From positions 1-33,198 of the forward strand of contig JAFGHO010000055.1 in NCBI GenBank assembly GCA_016930085.1: 33,198 nucleotides of DNA, read 5' to 3'. Shown in pieces: positions 17,742 to 25,697 of this stretch. Below the pieces are notes generated by a model. That model made no database searches. It was not told where the DNA came from and saw only the letters and a list, made by a program, of their open reading frames with translations. The position numbers and the translations under genes were made by a program. Every line of letters begins with the position of its first letter. The stretch's first letter is position 1. This DNA is from Spirochaetales bacterium (lineage in GTDB: Bacteria > Spirochaetota > Spirochaetia > SZUA-6 > JAFGRV01).

Positions 17742-18284
17742 ATGACAAAATCCTGTCCGCATGAATTCCATTTTGTAATGACGGATATAATGAAAGAGAA
17801 GCTGCGCAGCCTGACATTGTTCGGTTCGAGACGTTCGTTATCCGGTGTCATTATCGGTATATTGTCCTGCATCGATCCTTTGGTCATAAAAGAACATAAA
17901 TGGGGAAGGCAGCGAATGAGCCGGTATCGAGCGGTTTCAGACAATCCCGATGAAAGCCGGGAACATACGCATGTGTATTTCCCTGAGGTTATGTATCGAC
18001 AGATCAAGTTGCTGCATGCGGATTTGAATTGTTACAGTATCGCGCAGCTTTTAAGGTGGTTGTTGGAGTTGTTTTTGACGATGGTAGAGAGGTATGGTAA
18101 TGAAGTTATTAAAGAATTTGAGAAAAGATTTAGGCAATGGAGTAGTAAGGAGAGGAAATTACAACAGTCCCTTCAAAGGAATTTACGACAATTGTATAAA
18201 ATAATCCAACATTTACCTCGGCGAAATAGATTTATTTCTCTCTATACGAATCATTATTCGCCATTTTGGATACTTCGACTCTAA
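17742..18284 (+). CDS. Unrecognised protein with duplicated ribbon-helix-helix-like unit
   Basis: A 180-residue basic protein, not recognised. Two stretches align with each other: FHFVMTDIMKEKLRSLTLFG (about residues 9-28) continuing to GVIIGIL, and HVYFPEVMYRQIKLLHADLN (about 76-95) continuing to QLLRWLLELFL. Each looks like a beta-strand plus two helices, the shape of a ribbon-helix-helix DNA-binding unit, so a single chain may mimic a dimer. The C-terminal 60 residues are rich in Arg and Lys, and codon use there is more AT-rich than in neighbours. AAGGAG lies 6-7 nt before the ATG. A DNA-binding role is inference from shape only. Confidence 0.6.
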   Translation: MTKSCPHEFHFVMTDIMKEKLRSLTLFGSRRSLSGVIIGILSCIDPLVIKEHKWGRQRMSRYRAVSDNPDESREHTHVYFPEVMYRQIKLLHADLNCYSIAQLLRWLLELFLTMVERYGNEVIKEFEKRFRQWSSKERKLQQSLQRNLRQLYKIIQHLPRRNRFISLYTNHYSPFWILRL

Positions 18285-18319
18285 TAAATACATTACCGAC
18301 TCTTTTTCCGCACTTCCAA

Positions 18320-18340
18320 AAGCATTATAAAATGCTTCTT
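18320..18340 (+). terminator. Weak hairpin after the 17742 gene
   Basis: AGCATT-ATAA-AATGCT (18321-18336) followed by TCTTT, 36 nt after the plus-strand stop. The stem is short and AT-rich, so termination is uncertain. Confidence 0.3.
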
Positions 18341-18450
18341 TACTCATCTTCCCGCTTCCGCAGACTCAACGAGCCTTCCTCCTCCATCCCTTCCGAAATA
18401 CTGAGCGACCCATCGTGCGTTTTATCTTCCCGGATGGAAAGCCATCCGGC

Positions 18451-18690
18451 TTACGCACCGGGCGCGCAACGCGAACGGACTCTCCTGATAGCGTCTCCGG
18501 CCGCCGCCTTGAGGAAGGGATTCACGACAAGCTGTCCGGTTATTTTGGAGAGGGATTCGACAGCATAGAGAAGCCCCCAGGTACTCAGCGCACGGACCGC
18601 ATCGAGACGAAGCTTCTCTTCGGGACAGTCTGCAAGGGGAAGAAGAAACTCATGAAGCGGGGAAGGTCCGAAACCGCCACCTATCCCCAT
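18451..18690 (-). CDS. HEAT-like small open frame, probably a gene remnant
   Basis: A 79-residue frame overlapping the end of the dockerin gene by 10 bp (ATGGGGATAG). Its middle, LRLDAVRALSTWGLLYAVESL followed by a second helix pair ending GDAIRRVRSR, has the paired-helix pattern of HEAT/PBS-lyase-like repeats. No Shine-Dalgarno is visible. After the TAA at 18451-18453 the same frame stays open for 36 more codons, to a stop at 18340-18342. These carry the patterned sequence WLSIRED, SLSISEG and SLSLRKRE, so the TAA may be a nonsense mutation in a once longer protein. A perfect 8-bp hairpin (18430-18449) follows the TAA. It may instead be a short real gene or a shadow. Confidence 0.35.
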   Translation of the reverse strand: MGIGGGFGPSPLHEFLLPLADCPEEKLRLDAVRALSTWGLLYAVESLSKITGQLVVNPFLKAAAGDAIRRVRSRCAPGA

Positions 18691-19211
18691 CCCAAAGCTT
18701 CGGCTTTTTCCAGATCTTCCGTACGGATCAGCGCCTCGTAGACGGTCCCGGTCGGGACTCCGCAGAGGGTGATGACGGGATAAGTGGCGACCCGCATATT
18801 GAGTACCGTTATTCCCGCGCTTTCGAGATGATCACGCGCTTCCATGGCGTTTTCATAATAGGTCACCTCACATTGTATCCCCGAAGGCCGCGCCACCCAG
18901 ACTTCACTCGGCAGGGCGGTCGGTGCGGGCTCATCACCGCACTGAAGTTTATCGATCGAGCCGACATAGTACTGGGCGACGAGGAGGGCGTCGCGTATGT
19001 CTATCGTGTCGTCATTGTTGACGTCCGCCGCATCGGGGGCGGCAAGTTCTTCCTCCAGACCCACATAGTAGCGGGCAATATGCAGAGCATCGACGATATC
19101 GACCCGTTCATTGTCGTCCGCATCGCCGCATTCGGCGCAAAATGAAAACGAAGTCCCCATGATAACGAAAAAAAGGATGAAAAAAAGAGACAATTTATTT
19201 TTTATTTTCAT
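18681..19211 (-). CDS. Small secreted dockerin-type protein
   Basis: A 176-residue protein with a signal peptide (about 1-25). A complete type I dockerin-like module (about 27-97) follows, with two calcium loops: GDADDNERVDIVDALHIARY and AADVNNDDTIDIRDALLVAQ, each followed by YYVG. The C-terminal domain (about 105-176) is unrecognised, with a Cys pair (CEVTYY... LCGVPTG). Dockerins bind cohesins, but no cohesin is seen here; in non-clostridial genomes such modules also occur on ordinary secreted proteins. GGGGAGG precedes the ATG and a strong promoter lies upstream. Confidence 0.85.
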   Translation of the reverse strand: MKIKNKLSLFFILFFVIMGTSFSFCAECGDADDNERVDIVDALHIARYYVGLEEELAAPDAADVNNDDTIDIRDALLVAQYYVGSIDKLQCGDEPAPTALPSEVWVARPSGIQCEVTYYENAMEARDHLESAGITVLNMRVATYPVITLCGVPTGTVYEALIRTEDLEKAEALGWG

Positions 19212-19245
19212 TATATTTCCTCCCCGTAATGTTATTAATAGTACG

Positions 19246-19274
19246 ATTATATCGTATTTTCAGCCTGCAATCAA
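19246..19274 (-). promoter_or_regulatory. Sigma-70-type promoter of the dockerin gene
   Basis: Minus strand TTGATT (19269-19274), 17-nt spacer, perfect TATAAT (19246-19251). Start near 19239, leader about 28 nt with GGGGAGG. Back-to-back with the plus-strand promoter at 19301. Confidence 0.65.
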
Positions 19275-19300
19275 GGAATATCGATCGAAAGAGAAAATTG

Positions 19301-19329
19301 TTGCGAGTGATCTCATTGTATGGTATGCT
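19301..19329 (+). promoter_or_regulatory. Extended -10 promoter of the 19363 lipoprotein gene
   Basis: TTGCGA (19301-19306), 17-nt spacer, TATGCT (19324-19329) preceded by TGG, an extended -10. Start near 19336, leader about 27 nt. Confidence 0.5.
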
Positions 19330-19362
19330 GTGTTTTTAATAAACCGAAAACGGAGAATCACC

Positions 19363-20679
19363 ATGAAAAAAATATCACGATATCTGCCAATTATCATTGC
19401 AATTGCGGTCTCTGGATGTAATGAATTGAACCTCGACGCAAACAAGCCCCCGGTGATCAAGGAAATCGTTCTTTCAAAAAAAAACCCGCTTTTCGGGGAA
19501 ACCATCACCGTCACGGCACGTGCTGAGGATCCGGAAGGCGATACCCTTTCCTACGACTGGGAATGTTCGGCGGGCGTATTGGGCAATGAAGGGGGGTCGA
19601 CGGTGACATGGACCGCCCCACAGTCGGATGCTATTGTCACGATTTCCGTGAATGTCTCGGATAAAATACCCGGGAACGCCGTAACCGGATCCGTGGAAGT
19701 GGGTCCCGGAAGACCGGTCTATCAGCTTATCGCCCTCAGTTCCGACGGCGGGACGATCTCTCTCCCCGACCCGATACCAGCGGAGGTGGTGCACGGTATC
19801 GCGCAGCGGATCCTCGCCGTCCCCGGGGAGGGATATCAGTTTTATAACTGGACGCCGGAGGGATCGTCCGAGGCTTCTTTCGCGAACGGAAATTCCGCCG
19901 ATACAACGGTGACGCTTACTAACGGCAATGCCATCATCAAAGCGAATTTTGTCCGGGACGGCTGGGTGGAATTTGTTCCCTTCATATCGGAATCCGTCGG
20001 GACCTCCTATGATCCGGCTGCGGCAACGGCGTACGTGCAATCGGCTTCCGGAATCAACCGGCTCGACTTCATTCTCGAAGGCGGTCGTGAATACAAGGCG
20101 ACCTTCGAATTACGCGTCGATTACAACGCGATGAACGCAGCCTATTTTCAATGTCCCGCCGGCCGTTTCAATGCGTCAAGATCGTGGAGTGAATCCCGTA
20201 CGGTCGCATGGACAGATCCGCCGACAGATCAGCCGACCTGCTATCTCTATCTCGACGGGTACGCGAGGATCGAATTGCGCAATCTTCATTTTTATTTCAG
20301 GCAGTTCATCTCGACCCGGCTGCCGCGCGTTTTTGAAGCCTTCGCCCCGGACATTACACGAAGCGGAAAAGGCTCTTATTTGCCCGCCGCGCGGACCGCG
20401 GAGGTTTATAATCAGGGTATCTCCGAACTGACGTTTCATCCGGAAGGAGGAAAAATATACATCCTCATATTCCGTATCAGGAGACACGGTAACTTCAGTT
20501 CCGCGTATTTCAGTTACCCGGGCGGCCGGATCGATCCCGATGCTTCCGAAGAATGGAGTTCTCCCCGGGTAATCGCCTGGGAACAGGGGCGGCACGGGTC
20601 AGACGACTGTCTCCTGTATATGAGCGGGCAGGGAGAAGTGTATCTCGATAATATACAGTTTTTCAGGGAACCGAAATAA
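19363..20679 (+). CDS. Multidomain surface lipoprotein with Ig-like, InlB-like and duplicated C-terminal domains
   Basis: A 438-residue lipoprotein (lipobox AVSGC, C19). Order: an Ig/PKD-like domain (about 25-115, with ARAEDPEGDTLSYDWECSAG), an InlB B-repeat-like domain (about 120-205, with FYNWTPEG and ending IIKANF), then two similar beta-rich domains (about 205-320 and 325-438). The last two align around FVPFISESVG / FEAFAPDITR, INRLDFILEGG / ISELTFHPEGG, AYFQCPAGR / AYFSYPGGR and LRNLHFYFR / LDNIQFFRE, so they arose by tandem duplication. Jelly-roll carbohydrate binding is a guess from size and pattern. CGGAG lies upstream of the ATG at 19363. Divergent from the dockerin gene. Confidence 0.8.
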   Translation: MKKISRYLPIIIAIAVSGCNELNLDANKPPVIKEIVLSKKNPLFGETITVTARAEDPEGDTLSYDWECSAGVLGNEGGSTVTWTAPQSDAIVTISVNVSDKIPGNAVTGSVEVGPGRPVYQLIALSSDGGTISLPDPIPAEVVHGIAQRILAVPGEGYQFYNWTPEGSSEASFANGNSADTTVTLTNGNAIIKANFVRDGWVEFVPFISESVGTSYDPAAATAYVQSASGINRLDFILEGGREYKATFELRVDYNAMNAAYFQCPAGRFNASRSWSESRTVAWTDPPTDQPTCYLYLDGYARIELRNLHFYFRQFISTRLPRVFEAFAPDITRSGKGSYLPAARTAEVYNQGISELTFHPEGGKIYILIFRIRRHGNFSSAYFSYPGGRIDPDASEEWSSPRVIAWEQGRHGSDDCLLYMSGQGEVYLDNIQFFREPK

Positions 20680-20782
20680 GACCGATTCTATTGTTCACGG
20701 ATACATAACCTCATTATCGGGTATTCAATCCGGGAAAGAATAAAAAAACACCTTTTCGCACACATAATCGATCGGAAAGGCT

Positions 20783-20811
20783 TTGTCTTATTTCTTCTTT
20801 TTTATTATATT
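20783..20811 (+). promoter_or_regulatory. Promoter placing transcription start at the GH8 ATG (leaderless)
   Basis: TTGTCT (20783-20788), 17-nt spacer, TATATT (20806-20811). The -10 box ends 7 nt before the ATG at 20819; no Shine-Dalgarno is visible. Confidence 0.5.
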
Positions 20812-20818
20812 GATGCTT

Positions 20819-22042
20819 ATGCACAATACCTTTCATATCACACGACGTAAGACCCGCGACGGGCGGGGGTCGTTCGACACGGGGAAGTACCGGAATCTTT
20901 TCCATGACCTGCTTGCCGTTCCCGACGATCTCGTCCATCGTAAAATCGCGGATGCATGGAACAGGCTGTTTTACGGCAATGAGCGGACAGAACGCTTCTA
21001 TTTTCAGGCCGCCCCCGATACCGCCTATATAAAGGATATTTATCATAACGATGTACGAAGCGAAGGGATGTCGTACGGGTTGATGATCGCCGTCCAGCTG
21101 GACAAAAAGGACGAGTTCGACAGACTCTGGAAATGGACGAAAGATTACATGCAGCATAAAGACGGCCCCCGTAAAAACTATTTCGCCTGGCAGTGTAAAA
21201 CGAACGGAACGATTATCGATCCCAATTCCGCATCCGACGGGGAGGAATGGATTGTGATGGCATTGTTTTTCGCATCGGCCCGATGGGGAAACGGAAGCGG
21301 TATATTCGACTATGCTTCCGAAGCACAAACCGTCCTCGATACGATGCTTCATAAAAAAGACGAGCACGGGAACGACGGAACCATCACCAATATGTTTCAC
21401 GAACTTCATCATCAGATTGTATTTTCTCCCTTCCATCCCGAAATAAATGAAGACAAACCCCCGTATACTTTTACCGACCCGTCATACCACCTTCCCCATT
21501 TCTATGAATTATGGGCCCGATGGGCGGAACGGGATAACGGATTCTGGTTCGAAGCGGCGAAGGCCGGCAGGAAATTCCTGAAAAAAGCCGTTCATCCCGT
21601 GACCGGACTCGCCCCGGATTACGCCCTTTTTGACGGAACACCGACAAATCATTTCGGCGGCGGTCAGGCCGATTTCCGCTACGACGCGTGGAGGGTCGCG
21701 ATGAATGTTGCCCTGGATTACGCGTGGTTTGAAGCGGACCGATGGGCGATCATACAGAGTAACCGGTTGCTCGATTTCTTTTTCAACGAGGGCCTTGACA
21801 CCTACGGGGATCAATACACCCTGGACGGGAAATGTCTCTGCGACAATCACAACTCCGGCCTCATCGCGATGAACGCGGTTGCGGCGCTGGCTGCAACAAA
21901 TGAAAAACGGAAGGGCTTCGTGAAAAAATTATGGTGCCTGCCGGTGCCGTCGGGTGACGCCCGTTACTACGAAGGGCTTTGCTATATGCTCGGTCTTCTC
22001 ATGGTAAGCGGAACCTTCAGAATATATCATCCGGCGCCATGA
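20819..22042 (+). CDS. GH8 reducing-end xylose-releasing exo-oligoxylanase (Rex type)
   Basis: A 407-residue GH8 enzyme, closest in pattern to the Rex group (EC 3.2.1.156), which removes xylose from the reducing end of xylo-oligosaccharides by inversion. Seen: NDVRSEGMSYGLMIAVQLDK with proton donor E82, ASDGEEWIVMALFFASARW, DPSYHLPHFYELWA, HPVTGLAPDYALFDGTP and FRYDAWRVAMN with base D289. With the ATG at 20819 there is no signal peptide, which fits a cytoplasmic enzyme acting on imported oligosaccharides. An ATG at 20813 or a TTG at 20783 could add a short hydrophobic lead. The promoter spacing favours 20819. Cellulase activity cannot be excluded. Confidence 0.88.
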   Translation: MHNTFHITRRKTRDGRGSFDTGKYRNLFHDLLAVPDDLVHRKIADAWNRLFYGNERTERFYFQAAPDTAYIKDIYHNDVRSEGMSYGLMIAVQLDKKDEFDRLWKWTKDYMQHKDGPRKNYFAWQCKTNGTIIDPNSASDGEEWIVMALFFASARWGNGSGIFDYASEAQTVLDTMLHKKDEHGNDGTITNMFHELHHQIVFSPFHPEINEDKPPYTFTDPSYHLPHFYELWARWAERDNGFWFEAAKAGRKFLKKAVHPVTGLAPDYALFDGTPTNHFGGGQADFRYDAWRVAMNVALDYAWFEADRWAIIQSNRLLDFFFNEGLDTYGDQYTLDGKCLCDNHNSGLIAMNAVAALAATNEKRKGFVKKLWCLPVPSGDARYYEGLCYMLGLLMVSGTFRIYHPAP

Positions 22043-22868
22043 TCCCGTCCGGCAGATGACTCACTTTTACCTTTTTTCCCGTGACAGGATGCCGGAAAAT
22101 ATAGGCAAAGCAGAGAAGTGCAAGCCGTTTCTCCCCGCGGTCATTCCCGTAGCGGGTATCGCCGCAGATAGGGACAAGGTACTGTTGAAAATGCCTCCGT
22201 ATCTGATGTGTCCTTCCCGTTTCCGGCCTGACCAGAAAACAGCAGGCATCATCGGAGGCGTGCATCAACCATATGCGCGTGACGGCCGGCTGTTCTTTTC
22301 CTTTCCACGCAAGGGTATCGGTGATGGTGTATGACCTTTTTACCGAGCGGAAAAATTTTGTTTTTACAAGATAATATTTCTTGATCGTTCGCTCCTTGAA
22401 CATTCCGTTCAAGACAACCTGCATACGGGCGTTTTTTGCAAAGAAGAGCAACCCCGATGCCGGTGTATCGAGTCTGTTGACCGGGAATGCTTTGCCCGTT
22501 TTTGTCACCGAACGTAAATAGCGTTCAAGTCCCCACGAAAGAGAAGCGACATCGGCATACGGGGCCGGAATCGTCGGGAACCCCGGCTTTTTGTAAACGA
22601 CGAGAAACTCGTCTTCCTCAACGACAATATCTCTTGAGTCAAAGGGATACGGAACGACTGCCCGGACGGGCATGTTGATGCGGATAAGGCGGTCTGAGGT
22701 GACGACCGCATCCGTGTCTTTCAGCCGCCTTTTCGTACGGGTATCCCATACCGCGCCGATACGTATGAGTTCTTCCGCTTTTTCTTTTGTCATCGACAGG
22801 TATTCGCGGACAAGGTTTCCGAGGGCGGATCGTTCGTCCTTTTTAAGTTGTATGTAAAAAACTTTCAT
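22017..22868 (-). CDS. RluA-family pseudouridine synthase with S4 domain
   Basis: A 283-residue RNA-modifying enzyme converting uridine to pseudouridine. An S4-like RNA-binding segment (about 18-65, MTKEKAEELIRIGAVWDTRT) precedes the catalytic core. The core has NRLDTPASGLLFFAKN with catalytic D134 and the late RPETGRTHQIRRHFQ motif. The usual His before Arg-Leu-Asp is Asn here. The target (rRNA or tRNA) cannot be told. The ATG at 22868 fits the domain start; an open frame to 22961 has nothing supporting it. The 3' end overlaps the convergent GH8 gene by 26 bp. Confidence 0.88.
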   Translation of the reverse strand: MKVFYIQLKKDERSALGNLVREYLSMTKEKAEELIRIGAVWDTRTKRRLKDTDAVVTSDRLIRINMPVRAVVPYPFDSRDIVVEEDEFLVVYKKPGFPTIPAPYADVASLSWGLERYLRSVTKTGKAFPVNRLDTPASGLLFFAKNARMQVVLNGMFKERTIKKYYLVKTKFFRSVKRSYTITDTLAWKGKEQPAVTRIWLMHASDDACCFLVRPETGRTHQIRRHFQQYLVPICGDTRYGNDRGEKRLALLCFAYIFRHPVTGKKVKVSHLPDGIMAPDDIF

Positions 22869-22964
22869 CGCCTTTTCATTATTAATACCGGGCCGGAACG
22901 GACATATTTTTCCCGGTATATCCCTGCGGCTGGAATTCCGCCCTCCATGATATGAAGCCACCGG

Positions 22965-24854
22965 TTATTTCAGGAAATCAGAAAATTCACTCACGATTTT
23001 CAAGAGATAATGCGCCTCACTGACAAAAATCCCGGTATCGAATTCACCCGTATCTCCACGAGAAACCTTGTCGCCGTCCCCCTCCGGAGACCATAAGGCA
23101 TGCAGAAACCACGGAGTTCCTATCGGTATATCCCTTGAAAAATCGATGAGTTCATCGACAAGCCCGGAAAGAAGTTTGGCAAGCGATTTTTTGTCGATTA
23201 ATCCCATAACCTTTAAAAGATAGTAGGACAACTCGAATCCCCTGAAAACGATTCTGCAATTCGTGAACGAGTCGATGATACCGCGCATACCGTCATTGCC
23301 GCACGAGCCTTCCGATTTGTTATAATAAATCCATGGGAGAATCGCATGAATATGCGCTTCCAGATTACGCGGGGGAAATCCGATTTCTTCAAGTATGACC
23401 GCGGCTTTGAGGAGAAGCAATGAGGTGTCGTAATCCGGCGGCGCCCCCTCTTTCATGGAAAGCATTTTATTGTATGGAAAAGCATCGATAAAGAAATCAT
23501 CTTTTATTTTCCTTACCGCTTTTCTGTATTTATCCTTATCAGACAGTTTATACAAACAGGTCAAAGGAAAGATCAACTCCAGGCACGACAGCGAATGTGC
23601 TTTTGCTTCGAGTGAATCCATAACGACGTCGGCGTTAATATCGATAAGCTTGCCTTTTTGATCAAAGAAGAGTTCAAGGAATTTGTGCGCCGCCATAAAA
23701 TACTTTTCACAGGGAAAACCCTTCTTCCCGAGCAAGGCGGAAAAGGAAAGCAGGCTTTCCGCGATTCGGGCGGACCGGAACAGCTGTGTCACCGGCGGGA
23801 GGAGATAGCTGCGGGACAGCTTTTTCGTTTTTTCATTCAGCGTTGAATCGGTTTCCCATCGTTTCCTGTCACAATGATAGTACTCGAAGAACATACCGTT
23901 CGGATACTGGCCTTTAAGGACGAAATCCGCCAGACGGAGTGATTTTTCATGCATTGAGAGATCATTATCATATAATTGCTGCACCAGTAAGGCCAGGTTC
24001 GCGGCGGCAGGAAGTGAAACGAGCCGGCTTCCGGATGATAAAAGGGGCCCGAAAACACCACGGGAATCGACGAGAAGCGTTTCCAAACATCGGATGATTC
24101 CGTCTTTTATGATCTTTATCGCCTCGCGTCCGCTTAAGGAGGGCTTCTGGCTTTGCTGAGACTGCCGCCCCCGGTAATATTTTTGCGCATGCAAGACGGC
24201 CGTGGGATATATTTTCCCTCCCTGTTCGATGAGAACGTGAAAAGTGATTTCCTTTTTCAGGTTACCTTCGGAAGCGAAGTGATTGTTTTCTTCTCCCTGA
24301 ATATATCCATTCCGGGAAAGAATCGATTTCGGCAGCATTTCACGGGGAGGAAAACAGATTTCCGTCCTCAGTTTCCTTCCCGAATCCGTTGTCACAATCT
24401 CCAATCCGATACTCCCCTGCTCGTCTTCTTTCTCCGGATAACTCCCCGCGATGAGGACCGCGGTTTTTTCCGGGAAAAGAAAGACGGAAGACGGATATGA
24501 AAGCCGTTCACCCATTACCATTATTTTTTTTGAGGGTACCCTTTCTCCTTCACTCAGGCACGGAAAGAAATAAGGGACATCGATACCATGAAGCAGATCC
24601 AGCGCGAAAAAAAGAGAAATACTCCCCGCAGGAACGATATGCCATAATCGCGTGACGGAAAATCCCTTTTCATGTTCCGTGATGGTATCCTTGATCACCG
24701 AGGTCGGGAAAAAGGCGTTCACCCGGTTATTGTCAAGCGCAATACTTTCGGGATGACGTATAATATTATCCCATGAAAAGTGGTAGTGGAGATGAAATGC
24801 GAGACTATTCTTTTCGATCTTGATTGTCTTTGAATCGATTTGAAGTATGTCCAT
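22965..24854 (-). CDS. Unrecognised 629-residue protein, possible alpha/alpha-barrel enzyme
   Basis: Not recognised. The first 240 residues look beta-rich (for example VTRLWHIVPAGSISLFFALD). Residues about 250-629 look alpha-helical with repeated helix pairs and tracts such as GQYPNGMFFEYYHCDRKRW, ETDSTLNEKTKK and GTPWFLHALWSPEGDGD. That layout, a beta-sandwich before a helical toroid, resembles six-hairpin glycosidases or lyases, but no catalytic motif can be named. There is no signal peptide. It starts 5 nt after the stop of the membrane protein gene, so the two are probably co-transcribed and coupled; no Shine-Dalgarno is visible. Confidence 0.7.
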   Translation of the reverse strand: MDILQIDSKTIKIEKNSLAFHLHYHFSWDNIIRHPESIALDNNRVNAFFPTSVIKDTITEHEKGFSVTRLWHIVPAGSISLFFALDLLHGIDVPYFFPCLSEGERVPSKKIMVMGERLSYPSSVFLFPEKTAVLIAGSYPEKEDEQGSIGLEIVTTDSGRKLRTEICFPPREMLPKSILSRNGYIQGEENNHFASEGNLKKEITFHVLIEQGGKIYPTAVLHAQKYYRGRQSQQSQKPSLSGREAIKIIKDGIIRCLETLLVDSRGVFGPLLSSGSRLVSLPAAANLALLVQQLYDNDLSMHEKSLRLADFVLKGQYPNGMFFEYYHCDRKRWETDSTLNEKTKKLSRSYLLPPVTQLFRSARIAESLLSFSALLGKKGFPCEKYFMAAHKFLELFFDQKGKLIDINADVVMDSLEAKAHSLSCLELIFPLTCLYKLSDKDKYRKAVRKIKDDFFIDAFPYNKMLSMKEGAPPDYDTSLLLLKAAVILEEIGFPPRNLEAHIHAILPWIYYNKSEGSCGNDGMRGIIDSFTNCRIVFRGFELSYYLLKVMGLIDKKSLAKLLSGLVDELIDFSRDIPIGTPWFLHALWSPEGDGDKVSRGDTGEFDTGIFVSEAHYLLKIVSEFSDFLK

Positions 24855-24859
24855 GAATG

Positions 24860-25483
24860 TTACATAACCCGGGTGATCTCTCCCCCCCCTGTTTCTTTTT
24901 CACGGAGAAAAGGATGAAACTCCAGGATAACGTCTTTCGATAAAAGATTTTTTATAATAAAAACAAAAACGACCATTATACCGGTCGGTATGATAACGGT
25001 AAATACATTGATGAGGACCGTCATCGATTGGAGCCAGCCGCTGAAATTGGAATAAAGTGTTTGGGGACTGCCCTGTGAAACCGATGAAACGCCAAAGGAA
25101 AAGAGAAGCTTGTACATGAAGAGGAATAAAATCGCCGTTATGATCATGATCAACATGGACATAAAAAGAATTCGAGCGATATTGAGCCTGTTCAGCAGCC
25201 CGATTGCGGAAAGAAGCATGATCACCGAAACGACAAAAAAAGGCGGCCCTGTAATAAAAAGGGAATTGAAATTATTTCTGAAAAACTGTAATCCGTCCGG
25301 TTCGGGTTCCTTCTGTACGGTTTTATTTCCAACATCGAGTTTTTTCATATCTTCCATGAAGGAAAACACCATAATATTCAACAACAACGCGGTTAACGTC
25401 AAAAAAGAAAAAATGACGATAAATACCCATGCGACGACCGTTACAAAGGTCGAATGCTTTCCATGACTGCCTGATTCACTCAT
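24860..25483 (-). CDS. Unrecognised four-helix membrane protein
   Basis: A 207-residue protein with four hydrophobic segments (about 13-42, 75-97, 101-125 and 155-180). A short charged loop with DMKKLDVGNKTVQKEPEPDG lies between the first two. No known motif was found. The ATG at 25483 has no Shine-Dalgarno, and a promoter with a perfect TTGACA ends 8 nt upstream, suggesting leaderless translation. First gene of a two-gene unit with the 629-residue protein. Confidence 0.7.
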   Translation of the reverse strand: MSESGSHGKHSTFVTVVAWVFIVIFSFLTLTALLLNIMVFSFMEDMKKLDVGNKTVQKEPEPDGLQFFRNNFNSLFITGPPFFVVSVIMLLSAIGLLNRLNIARILFMSMLIMIITAILFLFMYKLLFSFGVSSVSQGSPQTLYSNFSGWLQSMTVLINVFTVIIPTGIMVVFVFIIKNLLSKDVILEFHPFLREKETGGGEITRVM

Positions 25484-25491
25484 AGGATAGT

Positions 25492-25520
25492 ATACTAATA
25501 CGCTGTTTTTACCATGTCAA
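25492..25520 (-). promoter_or_regulatory. Promoter of the membrane protein pair, probably leaderless
   Basis: Minus strand TTGACA (25515-25520), 17-nt spacer, TAGTAT (25492-25497), 8 nt before the ATG. A TATACT 5 nt from the ATG is the alternative but would need a 20-nt spacer. Confidence 0.5.
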
Positions 25521-25697
25521 CCATAATTTATGGAATTTATACTTTTACCGGTATCCTAATCATATTAATATATATAAACCTGAATCCGCTTAACAGTGCG
25601 AGAAGGAATTTAATCAAATAAATGGCGATCAAAACTATCATCAAACATCCTTCTAGAACGTATTTTTTTATAACATCTTTTTCATGAGGAGGATCGT

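Noticed and set aside
20783..20818. TTG start at 20783 giving GH8 a hydrophobic N-terminus
   Set aside because: The stretch coincides with a 17-nt-spaced promoter; the Phe/Ile run is short and not a proper signal peptide, and Rex-type enzymes are cytoplasmic.
22869..22961. N-terminal extension of the RluA-type protein, and a mini-frame ATGAAAAGGCGATGA just before its start
   Set aside because: The extension has no family match. The four-codon frame overlapping the ATG could be a leader but nothing else supports it.
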